Of a DNA stretch of 64,000 nucleotides, positions 39,827-46,910 are shown piece by piece. The notes below the pieces were generated by a model, which had not been told where the DNA came from, searched no databases, and worked only from the letters and a program-made list of their open reading frames with translations. The DNA is from Roseateles_C aquae (GTDB taxonomy: Bacteria > Pseudomonadota > Gammaproteobacteria > Burkholderiales > Burkholderiaceae_C), in contig NZ_JAVXZY010000014.1 of assembly GCF_032337115.1 (NCBI RefSeq), positions 62,001 through 126,000 on the forward strand. Reading direction: 5' to 3'. Each line of letters begins with the position of its first letter. Within the stretch, counting starts at the first letter, position 1. Position numbers and translations under genes: made by a program.

Positions 39827-40303
39827 ATGGAACTCGACCGCATCGACCGCCAGATTCTCGACGTCCTGCAGCAGGACGGCCGCATCGCCAACCAGGATCT
39901 GGCCGATCGCGTCGGGCTTTCGCCCTCGCCCTGCCTGCGCCGCGTGCGCGGGCTGGAGGAGGCTGGGCTGATTGCCGGCTACCGGGCGCTGCTCGATGCC
40001 AAGAAGCTCGGCCTGAGCCTGATGGCTTTGGTGCACATCTCGATGGACCAGCACACGCCCGAGCGCTTTGCGAATTTCGAGGCCTCGGTGCGGGTGCTGC
40101 CCGAGGTGCTGGAATGCCTGCTGATTACCGGCCAGGCGGCCGACTACCAGCTGAAGATCGTGGTCCGCGATATGGACCATTTCCAAAGCCTGCTGCTGGG
40201 CAAGCTGACGCGCATTCAGGGTGTTACCGGGGTGCACTCCAGTTTTGTGCTCCAGCATGTGCTGAGCCGAACGGCGCTGCCGCTGGACGCGGCACAAGCC
40301 TGA
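39827..40303 (+). CDS. Lrp/AsnC family transcriptional regulator
   Basis: 158 residues. N-terminal helix-turn-helix MELDRIDRQILDVLQQDGRI, ANQDLADRVGLSPSPCLRRV, RGLEEAGLIAGYRALLD is the standard Lrp pattern; the C-terminal RAM ligand-binding domain is VLECLLITGQAADYQLKIVV, DMDHFQSLLLGKL, GVTGVHSSFVLQHVLSRTAL. Such regulators respond to amino acids. The 3' end overlaps the convergent radical SAM gene by 80 bases. Targets are unknown; the AT-rich repeat at 37804-37879 is a candidate site. Confidence 0.93.
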   Translation: MELDRIDRQILDVLQQDGRIANQDLADRVGLSPSPCLRRVRGLEEAGLIAGYRALLDAKKLGLSLMALVHISMDQHTPERFANFEASVRVLPEVLECLLITGQAADYQLKIVVRDMDHFQSLLLGKLTRIQGVTGVHSSFVLQHVLSRTALPLDAAQA

Positions 40304-41399
40304 GGGGCTGGGGCCGCGGCGCTTCGATGCGCTGGGCCAGTGCTGCCACCTCGTCGTACCAGTAGGCAGCCGGCTGTTCGCTGCTCGTCAGCGCGGCCCA
40401 GGTGTCGGCGCAGGCTTGCACCAGGCCCGCCGGGGCGGGGCCGGCGAGCCAGCGGGCCGCCAGGGCCAGCAGGCCCTGTTCATGCAAGGAGCCGAGCCAG
40501 AGCGAGCGGGGCAGCTCATGCGTCAGCGGCAGCACCTGGCCATCGGCCTGCAGCACCAGCACAGGCGCCAGTGTGCTCAGCGTGGGGCCGGGCGGCTCGG
40601 CCGGCCAGGCCGGTACCAGCCGCTCGCGGTAGGCGCGCAGCTGGCGCTGGCTGAGCGCATCGACATGCACCTGCACGCCATGGCTGGCGCTCAGGGCTAT
40701 GGCCAGGCGCTGCGCCTCGATCAGCGCGGCCAGCAACTCCATCGCATCAGGCCGGGCATCGGCCAGCGTCTGCGTGGCGCGGCCGTGCAGCGTCAGTGGG
40801 TGCACCTGCACGCTGTCGGCGCCGGCCTCGGCGGCCAGCTGGACCACGTCTTCCAGCTCGTCGATGTTGTACTGCGTCAGCGTGAAGATGAAGCCGAACG
40901 GCGTGCCGCTGGCGCGTGGCAGGGCCAGCTTGTTCAGGGTCTTGTCCAGCGCGCCGGGCTGACCGCGCAGCCGGTCGTGGCTGGCGGCGCGGCCGTCCAC
41001 CGAGATGGCCAGCCGGCTCAGCCAGGGTGCCAGCGGCTCCCAGCGTGCCGGCGTGAGCAGCAGGCCGTTGCTGGTGACGCTGGTCAGCATCCCCAGCCGG
41101 CGCGCCTGGCGCAGCAGCAGCGGCAGCGCCTCGTACAGCAGCGGCTCGCCGCCAGACAGCGCCAGCTGCCCGTAGCCCAGTGCGGCGGCATCGTCCAACG
41201 CCCCCTGCATCAGCGGCAGCGGCAGCGTCTCGGCCACCTGCGGGCCGGAGCTGGTGTAGCAATGGGCGCAGGCGAGGTTGCAGCGCCGTGTCGGGTGCAG
41301 CTGCACGATGGGGGCCACGCCGGTGGGGCTGGCATGGCTGGCCGGCTGACGCAGAACGTCTGTCGCGGGCAGAAGCTGGCGCAAGGGCGTGGCCATCAT
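40224..41399 (-). CDS. Radical SAM peptide maturase, candidate splicease (PlpX-like)
   Basis: 391 residues from ATG 41399 (ATG 41396 also possible). The cluster-binding motif is C40-N-L-A-C44-A-H-C47 within VQLHPTRRCNLACAHCYTSS, followed by the SAM-binding ALSGGEPLLYEALPLLLRQA and SVTSNGLLLTPARW. The 3' portion has a SPASM-like order (LQADGQVLPLTHELPRSLWL, GSLHEQG) but lacks the Cys ligands of auxiliary clusters. The H-P-T-R-R-C-N-L and H-C-Y-x-S-S-G-P context resembles, from memory, the nif11-class maturase group that contains PlpX, which removes tyramine from X-Tyr-Gly sites. It lies 19 bases after a protein gene with such a site. The partner PlpY-like protein was not found. Confidence 0.8.
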   Translation of the reverse strand: MMATPLRQLLPATDVLRQPASHASPTGVAPIVQLHPTRRCNLACAHCYTSSGPQVAETLPLPLMQGALDDAAALGYGQLALSGGEPLLYEALPLLLRQARRLGMLTSVTSNGLLLTPARWEPLAPWLSRLAISVDGRAASHDRLRGQPGALDKTLNKLALPRASGTPFGFIFTLTQYNIDELEDVVQLAAEAGADSVQVHPLTLHGRATQTLADARPDAMELLAALIEAQRLAIALSASHGVQVHVDALSQRQLRAYRERLVPAWPAEPPGPTLSTLAPVLVLQADGQVLPLTHELPRSLWLGSLHEQGLLALAARWLAGPAPAGLVQACADTWAALTSSEQPAAYWYDEVAALAQRIEAPRPQPLRLVPRPAAAPFGSAHAGAQNWSAPR

Positions 41400-41418
41400 G
41401 ATGCTGGGCTCGCCGGGT

Positions 41419-41829
41419 TCAGCCGCCGAAGCCGTTGATCCCACCGCCCTGGCCGAGGCGGCCGGGCAGGTTCTCGATCTCGGCCGGTTGCACGACATGG
41501 CCGAAGTCCAGTTGCATGCGCAGCACGTCGGGGAAGGGGATGCCGTCGATCAGGATGCGCGGCGGCTTGACCTCACCGCCGTGAACCCGGTGCCACTTCA
41601 GCCAGAACAGCAGGTCGTTGCCGCACATCGGCACGTCGTCGCCGCTGTAGGCCAGGCCCAGGCGCATGCCGGTGGCGTTGGCGCCGCCATAGACGGTGGC
41701 GGTTTCCACCTTGGCCGGCGAGCGGTCCAGCGCGACGGCGATCTCCTTGACCGATTCCTCGCTCAGCGTGCGTGCCTTCCAGGCGGCCAGCAGCTTTTCA
41801 GAACCGCGTTGCTTGTTGTCTGTTCCCAT
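41419..41829 (-). CDS. 136-aa candidate substrate of the radical SAM maturase
   Basis: ATG 41829 has AGGGAG eight bases before it. The protein has a helical N-terminal part (KLLAAWKARTLSEESVKEIA, 12-31) and then a small domain opening with T43-A-T-V46-Y47-G48-G-A-N-A-T53, an X-Tyr-Gly site in a Thr/Ala/Gly/Asn-rich setting. Next come GLAYSGDDVPMCGNDLLFWL and a C-terminal Gly-rich tail (GRLGQGGGINGFGG). It is not a known enzyme. Direct coupling to the radical SAM gene, and the Tyr-Gly motif, suggest a ribosomally made substrate in which tyramine would be excised between V46 and G48. The tail could instead be a recognition or follower segment. Function after modification is unknown; protease inhibition is a possibility for alpha-keto-beta-amino acid products. 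Confidence 0.6.
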   Translation of the reverse strand: MGTDNKQRGSEKLLAAWKARTLSEESVKEIAVALDRSPAKVETATVYGGANATGMRLGLAYSGDDVPMCGNDLLFWLKWHRVHGGEVKPPRILIDGIPFPDVLRMQLDFGHVVQPAEIENLPGRLGQGGGINGFGG

Positions 41830-41997
41830 GATCGAGCTCCCTGTGACTAGCGTTGAAGGATGCGTCCGCAGCGATCGCGCGGGGTGGCCAGTCAACTGTG
41901 GGCGCTGTGGGTGGTGCGCGCACACCAAGAGCTAGGGGGACGGCGCTCAAGGCGCGGTTCAAGCTAGGGGTGGTCTGCCTCAGTCGGCGTGGGCCAT

Positions 41998-42064
41998 GGG
42001 GCAAATCCCCCGGTCGGCCGGGCTCAGGCCTGGGGCATTTGCCCCGCCCGCCTGGATCTGCCCC
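41998..42064. promoter_or_regulatory. Three ATTTGCCCC-type half-sites, candidate activator binding sites
   Basis: GGGGCAAATCCCC at 41998-42010, the perfect palindrome GGGGCATTTGCCCC at 42032-42045, and ATCTGCCCC at 42056-42064 share the half-site ATTTGCCCC (first copy inverted). They lie about 60-125 bases upstream of the sigma-54-like promoter, the range used by enhancer-binding proteins. The protein that would bind is not known. Confidence 0.45.
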
Positions 42065-42120
42065 AGCGTCCGCCCCCTTCAATCATCGCTAAGTGATTGA
42101 TCGATATGGAAATGCCGGGC

Positions 42121-42136
42121 TGGCACGCGATTCGCA
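42121..42136 (+). promoter_or_regulatory. Sigma-54-like promoter (-24/-12)
   Basis: TGGCACGCGATTCGCA matches the sigma-54 pattern TGGCACG-N4-TTGCA with one substitution (TCGCA), and the GG and GC doublets are exactly ten bases apart. Transcription would start near 42147 and lead to ATG 42207, which has AAGGAG. The match was found by eye. Confidence 0.45.
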
Positions 42137-42206
42137 TAGAGAGTGTGCGCGTCGCTCATCCCGGGTGGCGCCAGCTTCCTCCCCGCATCCACAAGGAGTA
42201 CCTGCC

Positions 42207-42401
42207 ATGAACACCACTTCCCTGATCGCCCGCGCCGTCCGTGGTCTGAGCCTGCTGGCCCTGGTTGCACCGATGGCCTTTGCCCCTGGTGTCGCCGCCG
42301 CCCGTGAAGGCGCCGGCAGCATCGGCCATGGCATCAAGTGCTACAACTGGTTCAACCCGGTGACGCAGCAATGGCAGCGCGTTTGCTACAAGGGCGTCTG
42401 A
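42207..42401 (+). CDS. Small exported two-Cys peptide
   Basis: 64 residues; AAGGAG at 42193-42198 fixes the start. A Sec signal (IARAVRGLSLLALVAPMAFA, cleavage near AAA-R) leaves about 32 residues with a short Gly-rich start (REGAGSIGHG) and an aromatic C-terminal part (KCYNWFNPVTQQWQRVCYKG) in which two Cys 13 residues apart probably form a disulfide. No family recognised. It is divergent from the radical SAM operon and is followed by a strong hairpin, so it is likely a one-gene transcript with a dedicated promoter. Confidence 0.65.
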   Translation: MNTTSLIARAVRGLSLLALVAPMAFAPGVAAAREGAGSIGHGIKCYNWFNPVTQQWQRVCYKGV

Positions 42402-42467
42402 GCTTCTGAGCCGCTGTTCGCGCGCTGCCACTCACCCCGCCTGCGCGGGCGCCTGGGCGCAGGCAAA

Positions 42468-42497
42468 GCGGGGGTGCTTGTCGCCAAGCACCCCCGC
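42468..42497. terminator. Strong GC hairpin downstream of the small peptide gene
   Basis: A perfect 13-base-pair stem (GCGGGGGTGCTTG / CAAGCACCCCCGC) with a TCGC loop lies between the small peptide gene and the convergent Ig-domain gene. There is no U tract, so it could serve both directions as a terminator or 3' stabiliser. A second GC hairpin lies just before it around 42437-42466. Confidence 0.6.
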
Positions 42498-42531
42498 CGC
42501 ATGCGCTCTCCTCCTCGCTTATCTATTCGAT

Positions 42532-44502
42532 CTATTTGGGGAAGACGTAGCTCAGCGTGTAGCTGCCCGAACCCGAGTAGGACTTGAGCAGCACGTAGTA
42601 GTTGCCGGCCGTGCCCCGGTAGCTGATGGACTCGGTGGACGTCGGGCCCTCTGACTTGGCCACCACGCTCCAGCCGCTGCCGCTCTGCTTGTAGAGATAG
42701 ATGTCGTAGTCAGCCGTGCTCGGGCCGCTGAGCTTCAACGTGAAGGTGCCGCTGGCGCTGCTCGTGTAGTAGCCGGGCGCGCTGCTGGGGAAGCGAGCCG
42801 AGCTGCCGGCGCCGGCAAGGCTGCCCGTCCAGCTGCCGCTACCGCCGCCACCGGCCGCCGTGACGGTGATGGTGGCCAGCGCCGACTTGCTGCTGTCGGC
42901 CTGGCTGGTCGCCTTCACGTGGTAGGTGCCTGCCGTGGCCGGGGCGGTGTAGACGCCGCTGCTGCTGACGCTGCCGCCGCCGGCTTCCTGCACGCTCCAG
43001 CTGACGGCCGTGTTGCTGCTGCCGCTGACGCTGGCGCTGAAGGTCTGCGTACCGCCGGCCTGCAGGCTGACGCTGGCCGGCGTGACGCTGATCGTCACCG
43101 CCGCCGGGTTGACCACCAGCGTGGCCGTGGCGCTGAGCACCGAGCCGGCCGCATTGCTGACCTGCACGCTGTAGGCGCCGGCATCGCCGGGCTGCACCGC
43201 CGGGATCGAGTAGCTGGTCGCATTGGCCGCGCCGGGAATGGCACTGCCGTTCTTGCGCCACTGGTAGGCCAGATTGGTACCGCTGGCTTGCACCGCGAAG
43301 CTGACCGCCTGGCCGATGCTGGCCGTCACGCTGGCCGGCTGGCTGCTGATCTGCGGCGCGCCGCTGCTGGCGCCGCCCATGCAGGCGTCACCGGGCTGGC
43401 GGGGGAACTTGTAGCCGCTGAACTCTTCGAGGATGGCCAGGTTTTCCGGCGCATAGACGCGGGCCTTCAGCGCCGCCACCTTGCTGCTGCCCAGCTTGGC
43501 CGCATGGGGCTCGGACTGCTGGATGAAGTAAGCGGTGCGCAGGAACTCGATCAGCACGAACTTGCGCCAGGCGGCGTCGCTCTTGAGCTTGTTGAAGTAG
43601 CCGACGTGATTGGCCTTGGCGGTGCGCAGATAGAGCTGCAGATAGCTCAGATTGGTCAGCGCGATATCGCGTGAGTTGCTGGCGCCGATGCCGTCGATGT
43701 ACTCGGCCACTGCCAGCGCGGCCGGCAGGCCCATCAGGCCGGCGTTCATCTCGGCGGTGATGCCCTGCATGTGATAGTCGCCCTGCGCAGCATCCTTCAG
43801 GTAGATGTCGTCCATGCTGGACGAGGCATCGTCCTTGATCAGCGCCAGGATCTCCTTGCGCGGGAAGCCGCCGTCGCTGTCGTACAGCGGCAGCTGCAGC
43901 ACCTGGTAGCTGTCGTCGATCCAGGCCGCGGTATAGCTGTTCCATTGGGTGCGGCTGCCGGCCAGGTCCCACATATGGGTTTCCTCATGGATGGCCACCA
44001 TCAGCGACTCGGCCAGCTTGTTGAAGCTGCTGGTGTCGACAAAGCCCTTGAAGTACTGGTCATTGGCCTGCGCCTGGGCCAGCGCCTTGCCACTGGGCCA
44101 GCGCCGGCCGTAGACGCCGGTGATCGTGGCCAGCCAGTTGTTGGCGTTGAAGGACGACTTCAGATCGCTGACGTCGGCATTCAGCGCCAACGGCTCGGCG
44201 TAGCAGAAAGTGCCCTTGTCGATATCGCCCACCGGCAGCACCGTGGCGGCCAGCGGCGTGCTGGCCGCCTGGGCATGGCGCAGCGGCGTGGCCGCGGCGC
44301 TCAGCGTGGCCTGCGGCGCCGGTGTGGCGTCTGTGCCGCCGCCGCCGCCGCAGCCGCCCAGCAGGGAGGCGAGGCCGAGGCTGATGCCCAGGCTCAAGGC
44401 GCTCAGTCCGGTCCGCGCCGCGCGAGCGGCACGGGTGAAGGGGGCCGCAGCCGCGGCGCCGGGTAGCGCAGGCGTGGCGGGTTTGGAAAGCAGGGATTGC
44501 AT
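42532..44502 (-). CDS. Exported lipoprotein with HExxH domain, Ig domains and C-terminal PPC domain
   Basis: 656 residues from ATG 44502 (AGGAAGG upstream). The lipobox is in GLASLLGGCGGGGGTD. An N-terminal domain (about 95-375) contains VAIHEETHMWDLAGSRTQWN, a HEETH zincin motif, with acidic residues in DDASSSMDDIYLKDAAQGDY. Then come an Ig-like domain (about 380-470; ISSQPASVTASIGQAVSFAV), a Big-like domain (about 475-550; SVTPASVSLQAGGTQTFSAS), and a bacterial pre-peptidase C-terminal domain (about 560-656; FTLKLSGPSTADYDIYLYKQ, YYVLLKSYSGSGSYTLSYVF). A secreted or surface protease is the best guess. The third metal ligand was not identified. Confidence 0.8.
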   Translation of the reverse strand: MQSLLSKPATPALPGAAAAAPFTRAARAARTGLSALSLGISLGLASLLGGCGGGGGTDATPAPQATLSAAATPLRHAQAASTPLAATVLPVGDIDKGTFCYAEPLALNADVSDLKSSFNANNWLATITGVYGRRWPSGKALAQAQANDQYFKGFVDTSSFNKLAESLMVAIHEETHMWDLAGSRTQWNSYTAAWIDDSYQVLQLPLYDSDGGFPRKEILALIKDDASSSMDDIYLKDAAQGDYHMQGITAEMNAGLMGLPAALAVAEYIDGIGASNSRDIALTNLSYLQLYLRTAKANHVGYFNKLKSDAAWRKFVLIEFLRTAYFIQQSEPHAAKLGSSKVAALKARVYAPENLAILEEFSGYKFPRQPGDACMGGASSGAPQISSQPASVTASIGQAVSFAVQASGTNLAYQWRKNGSAIPGAANATSYSIPAVQPGDAGAYSVQVSNAAGSVLSATATLVVNPAAVTISVTPASVSLQAGGTQTFSASVSGSSNTAVSWSVQEAGGGSVSSSGVYTAPATAGTYHVKATSQADSSKSALATITVTAAGGGGSGSWTGSLAGAGSSARFPSSAPGYYTSSASGTFTLKLSGPSTADYDIYLYKQSGSGWSVVAKSEGPTSTESISYRGTAGNYYVLLKSYSGSGSYTLSYVFPK

Positions 44503-44803
44503 CGTGTGACCTTCCTGGCCGGCCGCTGCGCTTGCCTTGTGAGTGCGCGCCGCAGCCCGTGCCGCAAGTGGGTTGTGACTTGGGAGCGCAGATGGTCGAT
44601 CCAGCGGGCCTGTGCCGGCTTGTATGGAAATCCGCCAATTTGTGCGAATAGCGACGATTCAGCCTCAGGGTGAACCCGCGCCGCGGGCCGCTGGCTTGTC
44701 ATCTTCGAACGCAGATGACACGCCGCCGCCCCGCGCCGCCGAGCATGGCGGCGCCGCTGCAAGGCCGCGGCCTCGCCTGACACTCTTCACGAAAGACCTC
44801 ACG
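44503..44803. other. 301-base divergent intergenic region
   Basis: Lies between the HExxH/Ig lipoprotein gene (minus) and the exported protein gene at 44804 (plus). It is GC-rich without obvious repeats or a clear -35/-10 pair; only a modest AT-rich patch at 44625-44660 (TTGTATGGAAATCCGCCAAT) could hold promoter elements. No coding frame is supported. Confidence 0.4.
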
Positions 44804-45661
44804 ATGAACGCACCGTCCTTCCTGTTTCCCGCCGCCGGCCGCCTGGCCAGCGCCCTGCTCGCCAGCTGCATGGGCGCCACGCTGCTGATGGCCTGCGCCG
44901 CCCAGGCCGATCCCGCGCCGCAGGCCCTGCAGCTGCACGAGGCGCTGGCCCGCCACGAACTGGTGGGCCTGGACCTGAATCTGCAGATCGAGAAAACCAG
45001 CCCGGTCAACGGCCAGCCCAGCCAGGGCGTGATCGTCAAGCGCTACCTGCCGCGCGGCCAGTGGAGCTCGCAGGGCGCCGGCGGCCCGGGCCACCGTGTC
45101 GCCAGCGGCAGCTACCAGATGCGCCATCTGGGCGGCAAGCGCATCGAGGAACGCTCGCTGGAAACCGGCAGCCAGACGCCCTCGATCACCATCTACAGCT
45201 TCGACACTGCCGACAGTGGCACATGGGTGCAGACCACCGGCACCTTGCAGCTCAGCGGCCATTTCAGCAGCACACCGAGCCAGCCCAAGCCCGAGCAGGT
45301 GCTGGCCCCGGTCACGAACGCCGGTCTGCATGTGGCGCTGATCATCAAGAGCGCCGTGGCACCCCAGCTGCCGCCGGGCGTCTACCCCACGGCCGGCCTG
45401 GTGCTGCAAAGCTATGCGACCGATGGCACGCTCATCTTCCAGGGCTTCGGGCCGGGCAATATCAACTCCAAGGGCACCTACGTCTACAAGCGCCTGTCGG
45501 CCAACACCGCCGTTGAGGAAACCCGCCAGATCAGCGATTTCTTCGACGAGCCCTATACGATGGTCTACACCTTCAAGACGCCCACCTCCGGCACCTGGTA
45601 CCAGAGCTTTTCCAATGGCCTGATCCGTTTCTCCGGTACCTTCGACACCTTCCCGCGCTGA
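44804..45661 (+). CDS. Exported beta-rich protein of unknown function
   Basis: 285 residues from ATG 44804. N-terminal signal AGRLASALLASCMGATLLMA ends in LLMAC-AAQADP, so it is either a lipoprotein (LMAC) or a secreted protein cut after AQA. The mature part is beta-rich with two similar halves: IYSFDTADSGTWVQTTGTLQ and VYTFKTPTSGTWYQSFSNGL, both followed by FSGTFDT- or LSGHFSS-like endings. No family known to me. It precedes the AraC-like gene by 26 bases on the same strand. The internal duplication suggests a two-repeat beta-domain. Confidence 0.65.
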   Translation: MNAPSFLFPAAGRLASALLASCMGATLLMACAAQADPAPQALQLHEALARHELVGLDLNLQIEKTSPVNGQPSQGVIVKRYLPRGQWSSQGAGGPGHRVASGSYQMRHLGGKRIEERSLETGSQTPSITIYSFDTADSGTWVQTTGTLQLSGHFSSTPSQPKPEQVLAPVTNAGLHVALIIKSAVAPQLPPGVYPTAGLVLQSYATDGTLIFQGFGPGNINSKGTYVYKRLSANTAVEETRQISDFFDEPYTMVYTFKTPTSGTWYQSFSNGLIRFSGTFDTFPR

Positions 45662-45686
45662 ACCACCAGCTCCGCCTCGCCCCGCC

Positions 45687-46874
45687 ATGCCGCTTGCCTT
45701 AGAAGTCCAGAAAGCCTGCTACCTGTTCTCCTTCAGCCTGGGCTGCTGGACGCTGCTGACCCTGCTGCTGGGCCGGCGGGGCGAGCGCGGCGGGCGCTGG
45801 GCGATGGCGGCTTTTGTGGCCCTGCTGCTGCTGCCACCGCTCAATGCTTATGTGAGCCTGGCCCGCAGCGGCGAGCCGCTGGCGGCGCTGCAGGCGCTCA
45901 GCATCCGGCTGACCTGGGCCTATGGCCCGCTGCTGCTGCTGTGCCTGCGTCAGGCGCTGTGCCAGCCGCTGCCACGCGTGCCTGCGCTGCTGCCGCATGC
46001 GCTGCCGCTGGCGCTTGTGTGGGCCGCCACGCTGGCCGGGCTTGATCAGCTGCTGGCCAGCCCGGGGCTGCTGCTGGCGCTCATCCTTCAGGTGATGGCC
46101 TATGCCACGGCCGGCCTGCTGCTGCTGCGCCGCCATCGCGGCCGCCTGCAAAGGCTGCGCCTGGCGCACCGCAACAGCAGCTACTACTGGCTGCTCTTTC
46201 TGGCCAGCGGCCTGTTCGCCGCCGGCGCCTACGACCTGCTGATCCACGCCTTGGCCCGCCTTGGCCAGCTGCCGCCGCAGGCGCTGCTGCAAGCCGCCGC
46301 CAGCGCCCTGGCGCTCTACGTGGATGTGATTGCGCTCTTGGCCGTCTACCAGCCGGCCTGGCTGACGCTCGGTGACGAGGTCGAGCCGGTTCCATCGCCG
46401 GAGCCGCAGGCCGTGACACTCGAGGAAGTGCCCACAGCAACGCCCACAGAAGTGCCAGCAGAAACACCCGAGTCGCGCCCCAACGTGCGCATCGTTGAAC
46501 TCTCGCCCCAGGCGGCGCGCGAACTCGCCGAACGGCTTCAGCAGCTGGTGCACGAGCACAAACCGCATCTGGACGAAGACATGTCCCTGGCCCGCCTGGC
46601 CGCGCTGCTGGACGTGACGCCGCACCAGCTCTCCGAGCTGCTCAATCTGCACCTGGGCAGCAGCTTCTACGACTACCTGAACGAGCTGCGCTTTCAGGAC
46701 GCCCGCCAGCTGCTCGAACAAGAGGGGCGCGGCGCAGGCGAGACGCTCACGGTGGCCGATATCGCCTACCGCGCCGGCTTCAACAACCGCAACAGCTTCT
46801 ACAAGGTGTTCAAGGACAAGACCGGCCTGACCCCGGCCGAGTACCGCCGCACGGCGGCGAGAAAGAGCGCCTGA
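45687..46874 (+). CDS. Membrane-anchored AraC family regulator
   Basis: 395 residues. The first 230 residues form about seven hydrophobic helices (SLGCWTLLTLLLGRRG, AMAAFVALLLLPPLNAYVSL, AYGPLLLLCLRQALCQPLPR), a linker of Pro/Glu-rich sequence follows (about 235-275), and the C-terminal HTH (about 290-390) has the AraC signatures MSLARLAALLDVTPHQLSEL, FYDYLNELRFQDARQLLEQE, VADIAYRAGFNNRNSFYKVF and GLTPAEYRR. It resembles membrane AraC proteins with 7TM sensor parts. It may act on the adjacent exported protein gene. Targets and signal are unknown. Confidence 0.88.
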   Translation: MPLALEVQKACYLFSFSLGCWTLLTLLLGRRGERGGRWAMAAFVALLLLPPLNAYVSLARSGEPLAALQALSIRLTWAYGPLLLLCLRQALCQPLPRVPALLPHALPLALVWAATLAGLDQLLASPGLLLALILQVMAYATAGLLLLRRHRGRLQRLRLAHRNSSYYWLLFLASGLFAAGAYDLLIHALARLGQLPPQALLQAAASALALYVDVIALLAVYQPAWLTLGDEVEPVPSPEPQAVTLEEVPTATPTEVPAETPESRPNVRIVELSPQAARELAERLQQLVHEHKPHLDEDMSLARLAALLDVTPHQLSELLNLHLGSSFYDYLNELRFQDARQLLEQEGRGAGETLTVADIAYRAGFNNRNSFYKVFKDKTGLTPAEYRRTAARKSA

Positions 46875-46910
46875 GGAGTTCGGCGCCTTGGCCCGCTGAT
46901 CAGCCGCTGA

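Larger units (their letters stand above)
41830..42206. other. 377-base divergent intergenic region with regulatory elements
   Basis: Separates the radical SAM operon (minus) from the small exported peptide gene (plus). It contains repeated GGGGCAAAT-like half-sites at 41998-42064, an AT-rich element (AAGTGATTGATCGATATGG, 42090-42108) and a sigma-54-like promoter at 42121-42136. No supported coding frame. Confidence 0.6.

Noticed and set aside
41419..41829. Class IIb microcin-like bacteriocin due to the Gly-rich C-terminus
   Set aside because: No leader with double-Gly cleavage or export genes nearby; the adjacent radical SAM gene and Tyr-Gly site fit a modified protein better.
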